Shown: one piece after another, positions 37,290 through 48,465 of the stretch
Position numbering within the stretch: position 1 is the stretch's first letter
Layout: each line of letters begins with the position of its first letter
DNA from: Hemileia vastatrix
Lineage: Eukaryota; Basidiomycota; Pucciniomycetes; Pucciniales; Zaghouaniaceae
Reading direction: 5' to 3'
Assembly: GCA_030280995.1 (NCBI GenBank)
Contig: JASXTE010000009.1
Location: 32,899,501-32,963,500, forward strand
Length of the DNA stretch: 64,000 nt
Notes under the pieces: generated by a model
What the model saw: only the letters and a program-made list of their open reading frames with translations
Databases searched by the model: none
What the model was told of the DNA's origin: nothing
Translations under genes and position numbers: made by a program

Positions 37290-37561
37290 ATATTTGAATA
37301 TTAAGGTATGCTAAGTGATGTTGTCCAACCTTTTGCCAAACCTGAGATTAACTGATGTTCAATGTGGTTCTTAAGCTCTGCTCAAGGAGGGATTGTTCTG
37401 GATTCAATCTGTGACAGTTTATTTTTTCAATGTTTTTTCATCAGATTTAAAAACATCTTTCTGACAGTTTCAGGATGGTTTCCCAACAGTTTCCTGACAA
37501 ATTCCTGATAGTTTCAAATAGAGGGAACTGCTAGCAGTTCACCCCCAGATTTCCCGTGGTG
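37290..37561. repeat. Right terminus of the CACTA-like element
   Basis: About 270 bp ending GCTAGC, AGTTCACCCCC, AGATTTCCCGTGGTG. Close and more distant copies end at 49097 and 47614. Inside it, CTGACAGTTTC and TCCTGA recur several times and could be subterminal binding motifs. Confidence 0.85.
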
Positions 37562-37564
37562 TAT

Positions 37565-39948
37565 AGAGCTAATTCTAGGTAAAGGGTAGATATCATCAAC
37601 AGTATAAGTATTTAGTGCTCTATAATCACCACATAACCTGGCTTTATCTTTCTCATAAGAAATTAGGACAGGTGAGATAACACAATATTTAGATGTTTCA
37701 AATACCTTTTCAATAATATTCATTTTCAAAAGGGTAGAGATATTGTCTTCAATATCTTTTCTCTTTGTGGAAAAGCAGGATAAGGCTTCTTCTTTAAACT
37801 AGGTGGTATATCAGTTAATGGGCAAGACAATGAAAGTTTCATTTCCTCTTTAACTAATCCCAGTTCATGTGACCCATGAGCAAAGGCCATAGGAAAAGAC
37901 TTTATCAAATTAATGATGGAATCTTTATCCTCACCAGAAAGTTGTTCTCCAAAAGAGGCTTTGTCAATTTCAGACAAAAGGGCATGCATCTCTTTTGTAG
38001 ATCTTCCTTTACATTGAACCAAAGAATTACATGTGTTCAATTCTGGTTTCAATAATAATTTTTTAGGGGAGGAAATCTTAAATTTTCTCTTCTCATTCAT
38101 CACCATTGTAAAAAATTGGTTTGAGGGATCCAATTTTATGCCATACTTGGTTAAAATATCATTCCCTACAATAAACTGATTGCTTAAGTTATCATTTTTC
38201 ATGACAACAAAATCACAAATAGCTCTTACAAAACCATGGTTATATTTAAAAAACACTGTGGCTTTGTATTTACCAATGGGGGACAAAACAGATCCATAAC
38301 CTCTCCAATTTTCAGAAATGATAGGCATCAGTTTTGATTTATAGTCTTGATCCACTGAAGCAAGTGCTCTTTCAGAAACTACACTTCTTCCAGCTCCAGA
38401 ATCTAGAACAACTTCAATTCTGGTTCCATTAATCAAGACTGGTGCCTTGAGAGGGGCAATAACAATTGAGTTATCCTCAATGTTCTTTATGATCTCAGTA
38501 TCTTCAACTGTAGATAAAGCATTATTATCAATATCAATAGTATTTAAATAATGAATATCCTCTTCCAGCATCAAGATTTCTTGTTGAGATTCATATGAAA
38601 TATTGCTGGCACAATCACTTGACGTATCATCCAGTGCTACTGTGTCATCAGCATGCTTCTCTGTTTGTTCTACAAGATTTATCTTCTTGTCACAAACATG
38701 GCCTTTCTGCCAAGGCTTGTTGCACTTGAAGCAAGTGTTTGTTGCATACTTTTTTGGTGCAACAGGGGCAGAAGGTTTACCAACCTTTTCCCGAGGTTTC
38801 TGTTGGTAAGTGGAGGGTTTCTCCAAAGGGGTCCTAGGAATGAATCTTCTGGCATCATACTTGTTGTTTAGAAGGATCTCATTGCAAGTATTAATGAAAG
38901 AAGAGGGTTCTCTGGAGAACTCAGTCCTAGCCACTATCAAGTCTCTCAGAGACATTGGTAATTTATAAAGGATCCTGTCCTTCCATAACTCAAACTCCAT
39001 ATTTGGGTCCATTGCCCTTAAGATCTTTAAAAGTTTCATTAAGAACTCAATGGGTTTATCAGGAGAAGAGCTATATCTAGGTTCCTCATACTGCCTTTGT
39101 TGAGCCACTCTGAACTTGGAGCCACCAAATTGTGCTTTAATCAATTTCTTCCAATCCTCCCATGAGTAGTCATTCCCATCCAGGAGAACAGATTCATACC
39201 ACATTAGGGAAACATTAGTAAACAAAGAAATTAACTTGGACACAATTTCCTCATCTGGAAGTTTGTAAGAATTTTTTAAGTTATCAATTCTGCAAATAAA
39301 TTGTTGCCAATCAGAGGAAGAATCACCATCAAATGTTGGGTACTGGTCAAGTTTTGGCCAATTCTTTTGATTTGAAGGAGTCTCCTTAGTACAAGCTTGT
39401 TTCTGAGTAAGGAGCAGCTGTAACTTCTCTAGTTGGGAAGTAATCTCATTGTTCAATCCCTCTGTTAAAGGTCCTGGTGCATCATTAGTTTTTAATGGAA
39501 CCTCAGGGGTATCAACATGTATTTCTGGAACTGATTTACTTTTAGATGAGCTAGCCACAGGTAGCTCTGGAGCATTCTGTACTGTTTGTTCCTTCAAAGA
39601 AATCTCAGAATACTTTTGATCCATAAACAATGAGTTTAATTTCTCCTCAATGGTTGTTAGTCTAGTTTTCAATCTTGGAAGACTAGATAAATTCTCATTG
39701 ATTGTTGCAAAAGATAACTGATTCTTATTCTCAAAAGATGAAAAATGGTCATACAATCTTTTCAGATTCATCTTATCTATCTCCACCTCCTGGCAACAGG
39801 AAGATACAGTATCTTTTAGTTTAGACAAATCATTTTTTATATTTTGCCATAAAGAAACTTTCTTTTCATGGGTTGCTATGTAATGAGACAATTCATCAGA
39901 GACTCTCTGTGACTCACTTCTTAATGCTTGATAACCTTGATCAGTTAA
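37565..39948 (-). pseudogene. Gag core, protease and start of RT of element C
   Basis: A 741-codon frame (39951-37726) holds a coiled-coil-like N-terminus. The gag domain spans about residues 205-345 (YPTFDGDSSSDWQQF, LISLFTNVSLMWYE). A knuckle CFKCNKPWQKGHVC is at 407-420. The protease loop VVLDSGAGRSVVS is at about 514-526, with FIVGNDILTKYG near 593-604. A 1-nt frameshift at about 37740 moves to the frame 37729-37565, which begins RT (SPVLISYEKDKARLCGDYRALN, DIYPLPRIS) and stops at the 18.3-kb insertion. Protease catalytic residues are intact. Confidence 0.9.
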
Positions 39949-40208
39949 CACCGCGCAATACGGGGGGCGGACTTGTTAGCAAGTCCGCAACCTTGGACTC
40001 AAATTCACCACAGATTGAACACACATTGAGCTATTGACAAAGGAACCATACAATCAGGGATGAACACCACTCAGCATAACAGTTTTTGTGGGTCTTCAAG
40101 TAGAGTTCAGTATGAGTTCAGTATGAATTCAGTCTGAGTTCCATCTGAGTTCAGTCTGAGTTCAGGTTGGGGACTTGCTAGCAAGTCCACCCCCTATATT
40201 GCGTAGTG
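39949..40208. mobile_element. 260-bp CACTA-type MITE inserted in gag of C
   Basis: 38-bp ends are inverted copies of each other with about six mismatches: CACCGCGCAATA on the left, CACTACGCAATA read inward from the right, then GGGGG, GGACTTG and TAGCAAGTCC. TAA flanks both sides (39946-39948 and 40209-40211), a 3-bp duplication. The interior has repeats of GAGTTCAGTCT/TATGA (40105-40165). Removing the element and one TAA joins the gag frames on either side with no stop (NSLL to TDQG). It encodes nothing. CACTA membership is supported by ends and TSD length. Confidence 0.9.
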
Positions 40209-41100
40209 TAACAAACTATTATATCTCTGAGTCAATTGCATATTGTTCATTATATGGTTTTGTTTGGCAATAATATCTCTCAAGTACTCATAATTAATCT
40301 TTGCTACATCTGGAGTGTTTCTCAATAAGGAAACTGAGTAACTTTCCAGACTCTCATAGAACTCAGGGTCAAGAGTTTCATCAATTACAGCCATATCAGG
40401 GTTAATCATTGAGGTAGAAATTAAAATTAATGGATTAGATACATGAGTTATTTGTCTACTTCTCCCAGCCTCTACTGGTCTCAAGGTTTCTTCTTCCCTC
40501 TCAGATTTACCAGGGTTTGCTGGGTATGACCATATTGGGCTTTCTTCTTCTTTTGCCTCCTTGATAGGGGTGAGGAGGTGCGGGGTTGACCTGGTTGGGT
40601 CTTGACGGACCTGCCTGAGGTAACTGATGCTGATTTTGAGACAGGTAGTCCCACTGCCACTTGGACACTTCCACTTTCTCTTGGGACTGGTGAGCCAATT
40701 GTTGTTGATCTCTGGGTGGAAGAGGTTTCTTTTTCTCTTGAAGAAAGGCATCTATTTTTCTCACCTTTTCTTCCAGAGCATCTACCCTTGCCTTTAGTCT
40801 CAAGTTTTCTGTCCTTAGCTCCTTTATGTGATTTGACAGATTCTTTACCTGTTGAGGCAATGACATCTTTTTTATCCTGAAGCCTTTGGAAGTTCTTCTG
40901 GTGGGTTTATCATAGGCTTCTGATCCTGAGTTGTATCTACTAGGATTTCCACTTCTTCCATCTCTACATCCTGTTTGGGGCAAGGATTTATTAATTTGAG
41001 AAATTCTTCTTGTTAAAGGAGAACTTACAGAAGTAGGCTCATCATAATCAATCAAGTCTAGTTCCTCATCACGTGCAGCAAAACCACTTTGGCCAGTCAT
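40209..41100 (-). pseudogene. N-terminal gag of element C
   Basis: ATG at 41100 opens a frame with a basic Ser/Arg-rich start. A leucine-zipper-like coiled coil (LSNHIKELRTENLRLKARVD) follows at about residues 88-125. A frameshift near 40560 moves to the frame ending at the MITE (EFYESLESYSVSLLRN, YEYLRDIIAKQNHIM). Coiled coils suit Gag self-assembly. The MITE and one indel separate it from the gag core. Confidence 0.8.
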
Positions 41101-42015
41101 TTTAAGATTTAACTGGAATGAAGAAAAAGAGACAATAAGATGAATTAGTCTTTATTTTTAATTTTTTTTAACTGAAATAAAATAAAAATAATAAAAAAAA
41201 TCTTTTTAGGATAAAAATCAACTAAATAAAATTAATTTATTAATCAAAAATAAATAAATTTAAAACCAGGATTATAATATAATCAACTGAAGAAATAAAT
41301 TAAAAAATTTTATTAATTATTTTAATTAATTATTTTCAGGATTTAAATCAACTAATTTATTACCAGGACTTAATGTCAACTGAAGTAATTAAATATGAGT
41401 TTTATTAATTAAAAAAAATTTATTGAACTACCAGGACTCAAGGTCAACTGAAGTAATTAAATATGAATTATTTATTAATTAAAAAAATATTATTTTCAGG
41501 ACAATTTGTCAACTGGAACAATTAAAATTTAAATTAATCAGGACAAATGTCAACTGAAAAATTATAATAATTAATCTTATAATATAATTATTTTATTACT
41601 TCTGGGACTAAGAACACTTATTGCTCTATTATGGTCAACCAGGAAAAATAAAAAAAATATAATAATAAAAATAAATCCCAATTTACCAGACACCTCCCCC
41701 TGTAAAATGAGCAAATTAATGCCACTTAAAGAGTGCTGAGTAAAAGGAAATACGTAGCAAATGAAGAGTGAAGAGTAACCCACAAATAGTAATATCAATA
41801 ATTACCACGATATATACAACGTTTAGTCAGTATATGAACCTAAGTTTTGTAGTGCGGTTTGATTCCCGTTTGCAGCAAAAACTTTTGTCACGTGACGTAT
41901 GACATTCGTCGTTTTCTCGCCTCTCTTGTCCTTTACAGGTACTTGTACACCAATGGTCCCTTCGATTATGCCTCAATTAACGTTGCGCCGTCGATATTTT
42001 GAAAAGGTTCCCAAT
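41101..42015 (-). other. Leader of element C with degenerate tandem repeats
   Basis: Between about 41200 and 41600 a motif CAGGAC, about six bases, GTCAACTGAA, then ATTAA recurs roughly seven times at 35-75-bp spacing in AT-rich DNA. On the transcribed strand it reads TTCAGTTGAC and GTCCTG. On the minus strand the sequence just after the 5' LTR is ATTGGGAACC, which offers a TGG for a possible primer binding site. No gene is evident. Confidence 0.6.
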
Positions 42016-42822
42016 TGTCAAGGTCCCCTTTTGGTCTAGAAGATTTGGTACAGGGTTTTTACAAGGATTTTACAGGTTATAATGGATTCTCAACAAGTGG
42101 TACGTATTCCTTTATCAAAGTGATTTATTTACTCAAATAAAAGAGGTAGATTTAAAATATTGATATAATTTATAGATCAGAGATACGTTATTGTAAATAC
42201 TAATGTTATAAAATATAAGAATAAGTTTTATGTTTGTAATTGTAATAAAATAATGTAGTAAAGAATGAAGGAAAAGCACAAAAAGGAGGGGCCTTTTATA
42301 GGCAAAATGTGAGAAAACAAAACACGGGATTAATATCTCCTAATACAAGAGTATGAGAGGGAAAAGTTAAATAAAAGAAAGTATGTGAAATAATAGAATC
42401 TATACTAAATGAGGCGTCAAGGAAGATATCAGTATTATTTGAAATAAAACTTAAGTTTCTCTTGATTGTCACATTTAATACTAAACATTTGATTATAAAA
42501 TGTAGATTCAATGGTATTTAAAATTCTTAATAAAAGAATTTGAATTTTTTAGAATTTTTAATAATTTTTTAATACTAATTTTATTCCTACTCCTCTGTAT
42601 GATTGATCACCAGTGTTAGGGAATAAAATATGTATGGGACAGGTACTTATTATCTTTTATTAATTATCTACCTTTCTTAATGTACTTAACTAGTTATTTT
42701 TAAGTAATACATAAGTAGTTTAAATAATTAATTATTTTATTAATAAGTATTAAAAAGGTGTGGCTTCACTTCAGTAAGATAATCAATCATTTTACTGGGT
42801 GAGTCTAGTAGCCTGGCTGACA
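42016..42822 (-). repeat. 5' LTR of element C
   Basis: 807 bp, TGTCAAGG to GGCTGACA, partner of 15712-16519, followed by GTTAG (42823-42827). Differences from the partner include CA/TG transitions near the start. Confidence 0.93.
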
Positions 42823-43261
42823 GTTAGCAAAAATAATAGGTAACACAATCAAAAAGATCAAATAAGATCCTGTTTCCAGCTATAATTTGATTTAAAACTA
42901 TCTTGAAATTAAAATCAGTCCCTTTTGGCATATTTGTACCATTTCAACATGCAATAATTTAAATTTTATTTGTGCTACTCCATTTAAGTTAATTATGCAT
43001 ATAAATATTCATTTTTAAATAGAATAACATATGCAAGAAGTCTAAGCTCTTGTACACCTTTTCTTTCATTAATAGTTTATACAAAAATTAAAATTTTATT
43101 ATAATGTGTGTGGAGTTTCAAAATCTATTCACACTTTAACACTTTTAACTTTTACCCGAATAAAAATCTATATTATGAGCTCTAGCAGTACTTACTTTCC
43201 TCAGTGAAAAATACCTATTAATACATGCAGGCTAAATAAAAGATTTAAAGATTTACTCCCG

Positions 43262-44050
43262 CCATGCACTTCACATTTTTCCAGGTCTATTTACAATTTT
43301 TGTTGTGTTCTTTTGAAAATTTCACCTCAGTCAAACGAATGGAAGCAAAATCCAACAGATGCTCAGCTAGATTGTTTTTTATCATTCAACATGAACTCTC
43401 TCCTCATTGAAGTAAATTTACCTCATTCAGAACAAAATTCTAGGGTTTCAGAGAGAATCCCTACTATATTCTATAAAGCTTTCAACAATTATCTTCAGTA
43501 ATGCAATTTTTCAGGAACTACTTATTCCTGGACACTTTACTGGTTTCACGATTGGAATCAAGTTTTGGCCAAAATTACTATTAAACACTGAGATAAAGCT
43601 TTGGAAACTAATTATTTAACTTCTTATTCAATGGACTCCACTCATATTACTCTCCTAAATAAAATGGGCATTCTTCATTGTTGGTTTATAGGTTATGTTG
43701 ATATATTACATCTTGGAAATAATTCTGAAATTTCCTGTGAAATAATTAGATTAAGAAAGTTTAAATCTAGAATCAAAAAAAACATAAGAACACAGATTTG
43801 TCTCTCATTATTTTTTCCTAAACAACCTTATATATTTCAAACTTTTATTTTTAGAATTCTGTTAACCAAACCCAGCTTCTCAAACAAGTTCCCAGTTGTG
43901 AAACTTATGAGAAGCTTTTTGAAAACATTAAGTGTTGCTCAGACACTGAAATTGATGATGATGGAGATTTTAAGCAAATTTTATTTTCAGGGAGATATGA
44001 AGAATTCTCAAAACTTGCACAAGCTCTTGATGGATAACACTTTCAAATAA
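43262..44050 (+). pseudogene. Unrecognised pseudogene beside the SNF2-like gene
   Basis: One plus-strand frame runs from about 43285, after a TTTTTCCAG acceptor-like site, to TAA 44048. It is broken only by TAA at 43499 and TGA near 43591. It encodes roughly 250 residues with well-formed segments, for example AFNNYLQ, STHITLLNKMGILHCWFIGY, and IIRLRKFKSRIKKNIRTQ. The long frame and non-repetitive composition argue for a former gene. I do not recognise the family. Its convergent neighbour is the SNF2-like pseudogene, and both lie between the transposase locus and a CACTA-type end. Confidence 0.55.
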
Positions 44051-44450
44051 GAGACAATTAACCGTATTCTGAAGTAGTTCTTAAGGATTTGGTGTCATAA
44101 AAGAGAATAAATTCAGTTTCATCACTCCAACCTCACTTCAATTCTTTTCCCATGCCCAGAGGTTTACCTAGTGACTGTTATTCTCCATAATATCTGGCAA
44201 CTCTAAACCAACAACAATTAAGACTTATTGACATTCAACCTCCAATAAACATCTCTTATATACTTGAAATAATTTCTGTATCTAATGTGAGACACTTTGT
44301 AGTTCCCTAATTAGTAAGCTAGAATACTCATATTCCTCATTATCACTGTTTGGGACACTTAGCCTTGAAAATTAAAATAGAATTCAAGAAAATTTTAAAA
44401 TTATGTAAGTTATTTCAATAGAAATTCACATACATTGATAGTTCAATTTT
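44051..44450. other. Spacer without a recognised gene
   Basis: AT-rich sequence between the convergent pseudogenes. Nothing supported was seen. Confidence 0.4.
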
Positions 44451-44451
44451 T

Positions 44452-46718
44452 TTTTCTTTGAATCCTATAAATGCTGAATTCTATGCTTTTTTTCAAAAAA
44501 TACTTCAAGACATGTACTTCATGTTTTTGCCCCATTTGATATAAACAATCTATTTCCCGCTGCTTGATTTCTGGATTCCAATTAGGTTCCTGTTTATTAA
44601 ATATTTTACCAAAAAAAATTCTCTTTTCAAATTTTTATTTAAATATAAATTTTTTTGACTTACCATTATATATAAATTTTGTGCACACCGGAGGTCTATT
44701 CCAACCCCTGCAGCCTTGATTATTCCAAGAAAACTGGAAATTCTTTATTGTTTTTGAGTTTACACATATTTTCATCTCTTTTTGTTCTTCTCAACTCTCC
44801 TGTAAGCTCTTTGTAACCAATATTGTTGTCTTCTAGAGCTTTTTTTATACTATTAAAACAAATAATATTTTGAAATTTTGATTCAGATAAAGTTGAGTTA
44901 TTAAAAAACCTAACAGAGTCACTTACATATCATAAAAGTCAGCATATTCTGAAAATATAACAGCTTTGGGAAGATATATATTATTTTTTCCAAGTAAGAA
45001 CTTGTTCAGGTGACTGATTAATTGGATAACATTTGCTGAATGCTTCCAGGTGAAAGGAAATGTTGGAATCATATCTGGGTTTTCATAGACTGAGTGGTTA
45101 CAGAAATGTTGTAAAATTGACAGTTCTTGGAGAAACTCAGCTGAGTCCCAAGGAAGGTTGGTGTTTTGAGAAGGGCCATAATTCTCAGCAAATCTTTCCT
45201 GAAGCACATTAAGTTGTGATAGCCAGGGATCTGCTAACAATACAGATATTCCTTGCTCAACTTTTGGAGGAAGTGATAAGATTTCTTCTTTAGTTCTCCG
45301 CAGGCTGATGAAATCCATGAGCATATTAATTGAATTGATGGATTTAGATCTTCATCAATTTAAGCCTTGTATAAGAAAATTGATCCACAGCCAGTTTTCT
45401 TGCAAATTTTTTATTCTGAGGAATGAAATAAGGCTTTGAAGGTCAGATATTCTATTTTGAAGCGGAGTTTCTTTCAAGCATAATCAAAACTGGGCCTCAA
45501 GCTCTGATATATTCTGATTCTTCTGAGACTTTGTATTCTTGATTAAACTTTTAATTTTTGTTTAACAGCTCATCAGCTTTTAAAAATTTCATGTTTAAAA
45601 AATTAAGGTATATAATTAAATACTTACTGAGCCTCATCTAGAACGATTCTGTAAAAAATGATATTCTGAGTTACTGGTGGAATGGGTTGTGATTTTTTCT
45701 TTGGAGAAGGTGGAATTGCCATTTCATACGTAATTAAAACAATCAAACAGTTCTGTAGCTCCTTAGCATCTGTTATTTTTGAGTCCTTGCCATAAAGAAC
45801 CTTGAAAGGAAGCACATTATTCCCAAAGTGGATTAGAATTTCATTTATCCAGTTAGAAAGTGTTGTGAGTGGGCATATGATTAGTGTAGCTGATGTTGTA
45901 TTCTTCCCTTCTCCATCACCTGAGAGCTGAAATTTTCTAGCCTCACTTTGAGCTTCCCAGATAAGTCCCAGAGCTGACAGGTTTTTTTCCAAACCCATAT
46001 CATCAGCTAGTATTGACCCAATTACTTCAGGGGCTAAATCTTTTTCAGGGAACTGTTCTTTATAGCTATAAGTCCCTCATTGAAGCCAGTAGTTTTCCTC
46101 ATTCCTGCAAAGGATATCCAACTATTCTGGTAATACTTTTTGATTTTCAATCAGAAAATTAATTTCTTGCACCTGATGTTGTTTAAGAACTGTTTTAATC
46201 CCTCCTATACTCTGATTTGTTATCAATTCATATGATGTTAAAGAAGCTTTAGGTGATGTGTGATTAAAAGAATGTGGAATATTGAAGAAGAAAGTATGAT
46301 TTTAGTTTGGAAATTGAATTAAAGTGATTTGAGCCTTGAAAAATGCTTCTTTTGCCACACAAATGAGTTCACATGAAGAAAAAAGAAATCCACAAATTTT
46401 ATACCGCCTGTTAAGAAGTGGAACTAAGTAAGAGGAAAAATAAAAATTTATTTGGGGATTAGAGTCCCTTTCCTCACTTATATTTTGAGATCCATCACCA
46501 ATGTCTTCCAGTAGTGGTCCAATCTGTAAACTCTGTTCACTCAAAAAATCACCAACAAGTGTTGGTTTTTCTTCTTTAAATAATCCAAATACATGTACTC
46601 TAGACCTTCCTTGCTGTAGAATAACTGAAATTGATACTTCATGAAATATTGATATTTATTTTGGGAAAATGGTGCTGAATTTTTTTGAGAATTTTACAGC
46701 ACATCTGAGAGTAGACAT
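44452..46718 (-). pseudogene. SNF2/Rad5-like helicase-ATPase, decayed, with introns
   Basis: ATG at 46718 starts a frame that can be read, through stops at about 46659, 46302, 46119 and 46080, to a degenerate Walker A (ADDMGLEKN for DDMGLGKT, about 46000). DEAH follows, its His codon split by a GTAAGT intron (45627). The next exon has LEAQF and TPLQNRISDLQSLISFLR (about 45454), then DFISLRRTKE (about 45296) and AVIFSEY. Introns at 44927-44850 and 44663-44590 join cleanly to KALEDNNIGY, then, after a 1-nt shift, AAGVGIDLRCAQ (motif V) and IDCLYQMGQKHEVHV (motif VI). Order and spacing fit Rad5/HLTF-type SNF2 enzymes, which move or remodel DNA-protein complexes. No RING finger seen. It cannot be functional. 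Confidence 0.87.
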
Positions 46719-47335
46719 TTTAATATACAAAGGTAGTAGGTAATGTTGGTTGTTAAAAGAAGATAGGATGTGAAAAAAAACATTGAGATGAAAATAAGTA
46801 CAGTATATATACAATATTTATTGAATATTCATAAATGAAGTTAAAAAAAGCATGAATAAATGTAGAATTAGTTATAAGAATTTAAAAATGTGAATAGAGA
46901 CATGAAATAAGTAATCTAGTTTAGAGCCTAGTATTAGAACCAATATATTAAGAGAAGTTGGTTAAATATAGTAAATGCATAAAAGAATTGAGTGCTATTT
47001 ATTTCTGCTATAACAATATGTATTGGTTTTGTCCTCCAATATCAGTTTTATAAATCATCTTTTAATTTTAAATTCCAGGTAGATATTCAAAGTTTCTAAT
47101 TATAAGGACTCATTATCAACTTTTGGCTAGATGATTAAAAATTAAGTGCAAAATTTATAATAAAAAACTGATTTTGATCTCTAAAAATGTTAAAAAGAAT
47201 TCAAATGGTATCATTATTTAAAATTAACTAGAAGAAACTTTTATAATTGAAATGATATTTTGACCCTATTGATTTAAGTTTCCCAAAATGTAAAACTTTA
47301 ATGACCAAGACAGAATGCTAAAGACCTCATGGATT
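46719..47335. other. AT-rich stretch upstream of the SNF2-like gene
   Basis: No gene seen. It would hold the promoter of the minus-strand SNF2-like gene, but no clear box can be assigned. Confidence 0.4.
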
Positions 47336-47339
47336 CAGA

Positions 47340-47614
47340 GTGTGAAATGAATATTATATTATCATATTGAAACCTGCTCTCAATCACTGCTCAAATTGTG
47401 CTCAAATAATGTTCAATTTGGTTTTTAAGCTCTCCTCAACCTGGGAATAAGTAGGGTTAAATCTGGGTCCAATCTGCAACCAATTTTTGGTTCAACTTTT
47501 TTTAATCAGATTTCCCAAAAGTTTACCAACCTACTCCCAACCATTTCCTGAATTTTTCCTAACTATTTCAAAGGGGAGAATAGCTAGCAGTTCACCCCCA
47601 AATTTCCTGTGGTG
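47340..47614. repeat. Diverged CACTA-type right terminus
   Basis: Resembles 37310-37561 along its whole length, with many differences, and ends TAGCTAGCAG, TTCACCCCC, AAATTTCCTGTGGTG. ATT follows, but no matching left end is visible in the window. It could close an element that includes the SNF2-like gene and perhaps the transposase. Confidence 0.75.
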
Positions 47615-48058
47615 ATTAGATTAATTAAACTATTTATTTTATATATTTCATCTTCTTATATTCTATTCTATTTTATTTTGTATTATTTTATTTCAATTTT
47701 TTATTTCATTTTATTATATTATGTTGTATTTTATTGTATTTTTTATTTTATTTTATTTTGTTTCCTTTTATCTTGTTTTTTAATTGGTTTTACATTATTT
47801 TACTTTAGTTAAATTAACTTGACTGAATTTTATTTTGTTTCCTTTTATCTTATTTTTTTAATTTATATAGTTTAAATTTATTTTATTTTGTTATTTTGTA
47901 TTATCTTTTATTTTATTAGATTATATAGTATTATATGCTACTATATTGCATTATGATGATAATATATAATATTGATTTGTTTGTATTTTTATGTTGACAG
48001 AATGGGCCATGGTCCAATGCACCATAGGCCTGCAAATGGCATGTTTGGTGTGTGACGT
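47615..48058. other. Low-complexity T-rich sequence
   Basis: Runs of TTTTATTTTATT and TTTTGT dominate 47630-47900. The 67-codon ORF at 47609 is Phe/Tyr/Ile-rich and compositional. No gene. Confidence 0.6.
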
Positions 48059-48465
48059 TGTAGACAATCCTATAGTACTAGCTATAGGCCTTGACCAAGA
48101 GAGTTGGAGAAAAACCAGAGAGAAAATACCCTCTCCCTTTAGAAAAATAGAGTGAGATTTACTTGCTAAAGTAAGTTGGTTCCTGTTTGCTAAAGCCTTT
48201 TTTTCAACACACTTGACTGCTTGATGAGACATGAAAATGGTCCCCAGACAGACTACCTGACCAAAGAACTGAAATGTAGACCAATGTCCACACCAGAGAA
48301 AGTAAAGATACTTGATGTAGGCTGCAAATCCACACCAGAGACAGCAATAATACTTGATATAGCTTGCAAGACTATACCAGAGAACCTGTTTCCAAAGTTG
48401 AGTTAAATGAAGAACTAACCTTGCAACAAACACAGCCAATTGTGGCCAAAAACAGTGAAAACTGA
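48059..48465 (-). repeat. LTR fragment related to element A2
   Basis: TGTAGACAATCC to AAAACTGA matches 51098-51505 at over 90 percent identity. The match ends abruptly at the ATGCAT array. The fragment suggests a truncated or solo LTR of the A2 family. ORFs in it recur in the other copy and are not taken as genes. Confidence 0.75.

Larger units (their letters stand above)
19223..37561. mobile_element. 18.3-kb non-autonomous CACTA-like element inserted in the RT of C
   Basis: The left end CACCACGGGAAATCT (19223) is the inverted copy of AGATTTCCCGTGGTG (ending 37561). Similarity continues inward about 45-50 bp, through GGGGTGAA and GCTAGC to TTCCCTCT. The flanks are TAT on both sides (19220-19222 and 37562-37564), a 3-bp duplication as in CACTA elements. 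Removing the element and one TAT restores the RT frame of C (DIYPLPRISSI continuing into HATLQG). No transposase is inside. It holds a ~610-bp satellite, gypsy element B, and an ATGCAT array next to the right end. Confidence 0.88.
15712..42822 (-). mobile_element. Ty3/gypsy element C, split by nested insertions
   Basis: Two ~807-bp LTRs (15712-16519 and 42016-42822) start TGTCAAGG and end GGCTGACA. They are flanked by GTTAG on both outer sides (15707-15711 and 42823-42827), a 5-bp target duplication. Coding parts on the minus strand run gag, protease and start of RT (41100-37565), then rest of RT, RNase H and integrase (19219-16554). The gap is the 18.3-kb CACTA-like insertion. Removing it and the MITE leaves an ordinary element of about 8.5 kb. 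Confidence 0.92.

Noticed and set aside
36864..37290. Overlapping ORFs rich in His, Tyr, Ile and Phe
   Set aside because: They are translations of the ATGCATAT array; all frames lack stops because of the repeat.
38603..38871. Two plus-strand ORFs across element C gag
   Set aside because: They are antisense shadows of the knuckle and linker region. Unlike in A1, A2 and B there is no room between integrase and 3' LTR of C for an antisense gene.
15993..42511. 71-codon ORF present twice (15993-16208 and 42296-42511)
   Set aside because: Both lie in the LTRs of element C and show no protein motif.
47609..47812. 67-codon Phe/Tyr/Ile-rich ORF resembling a membrane peptide
   Set aside because: It is a translation of TTTTATTTTATT-type repeats.
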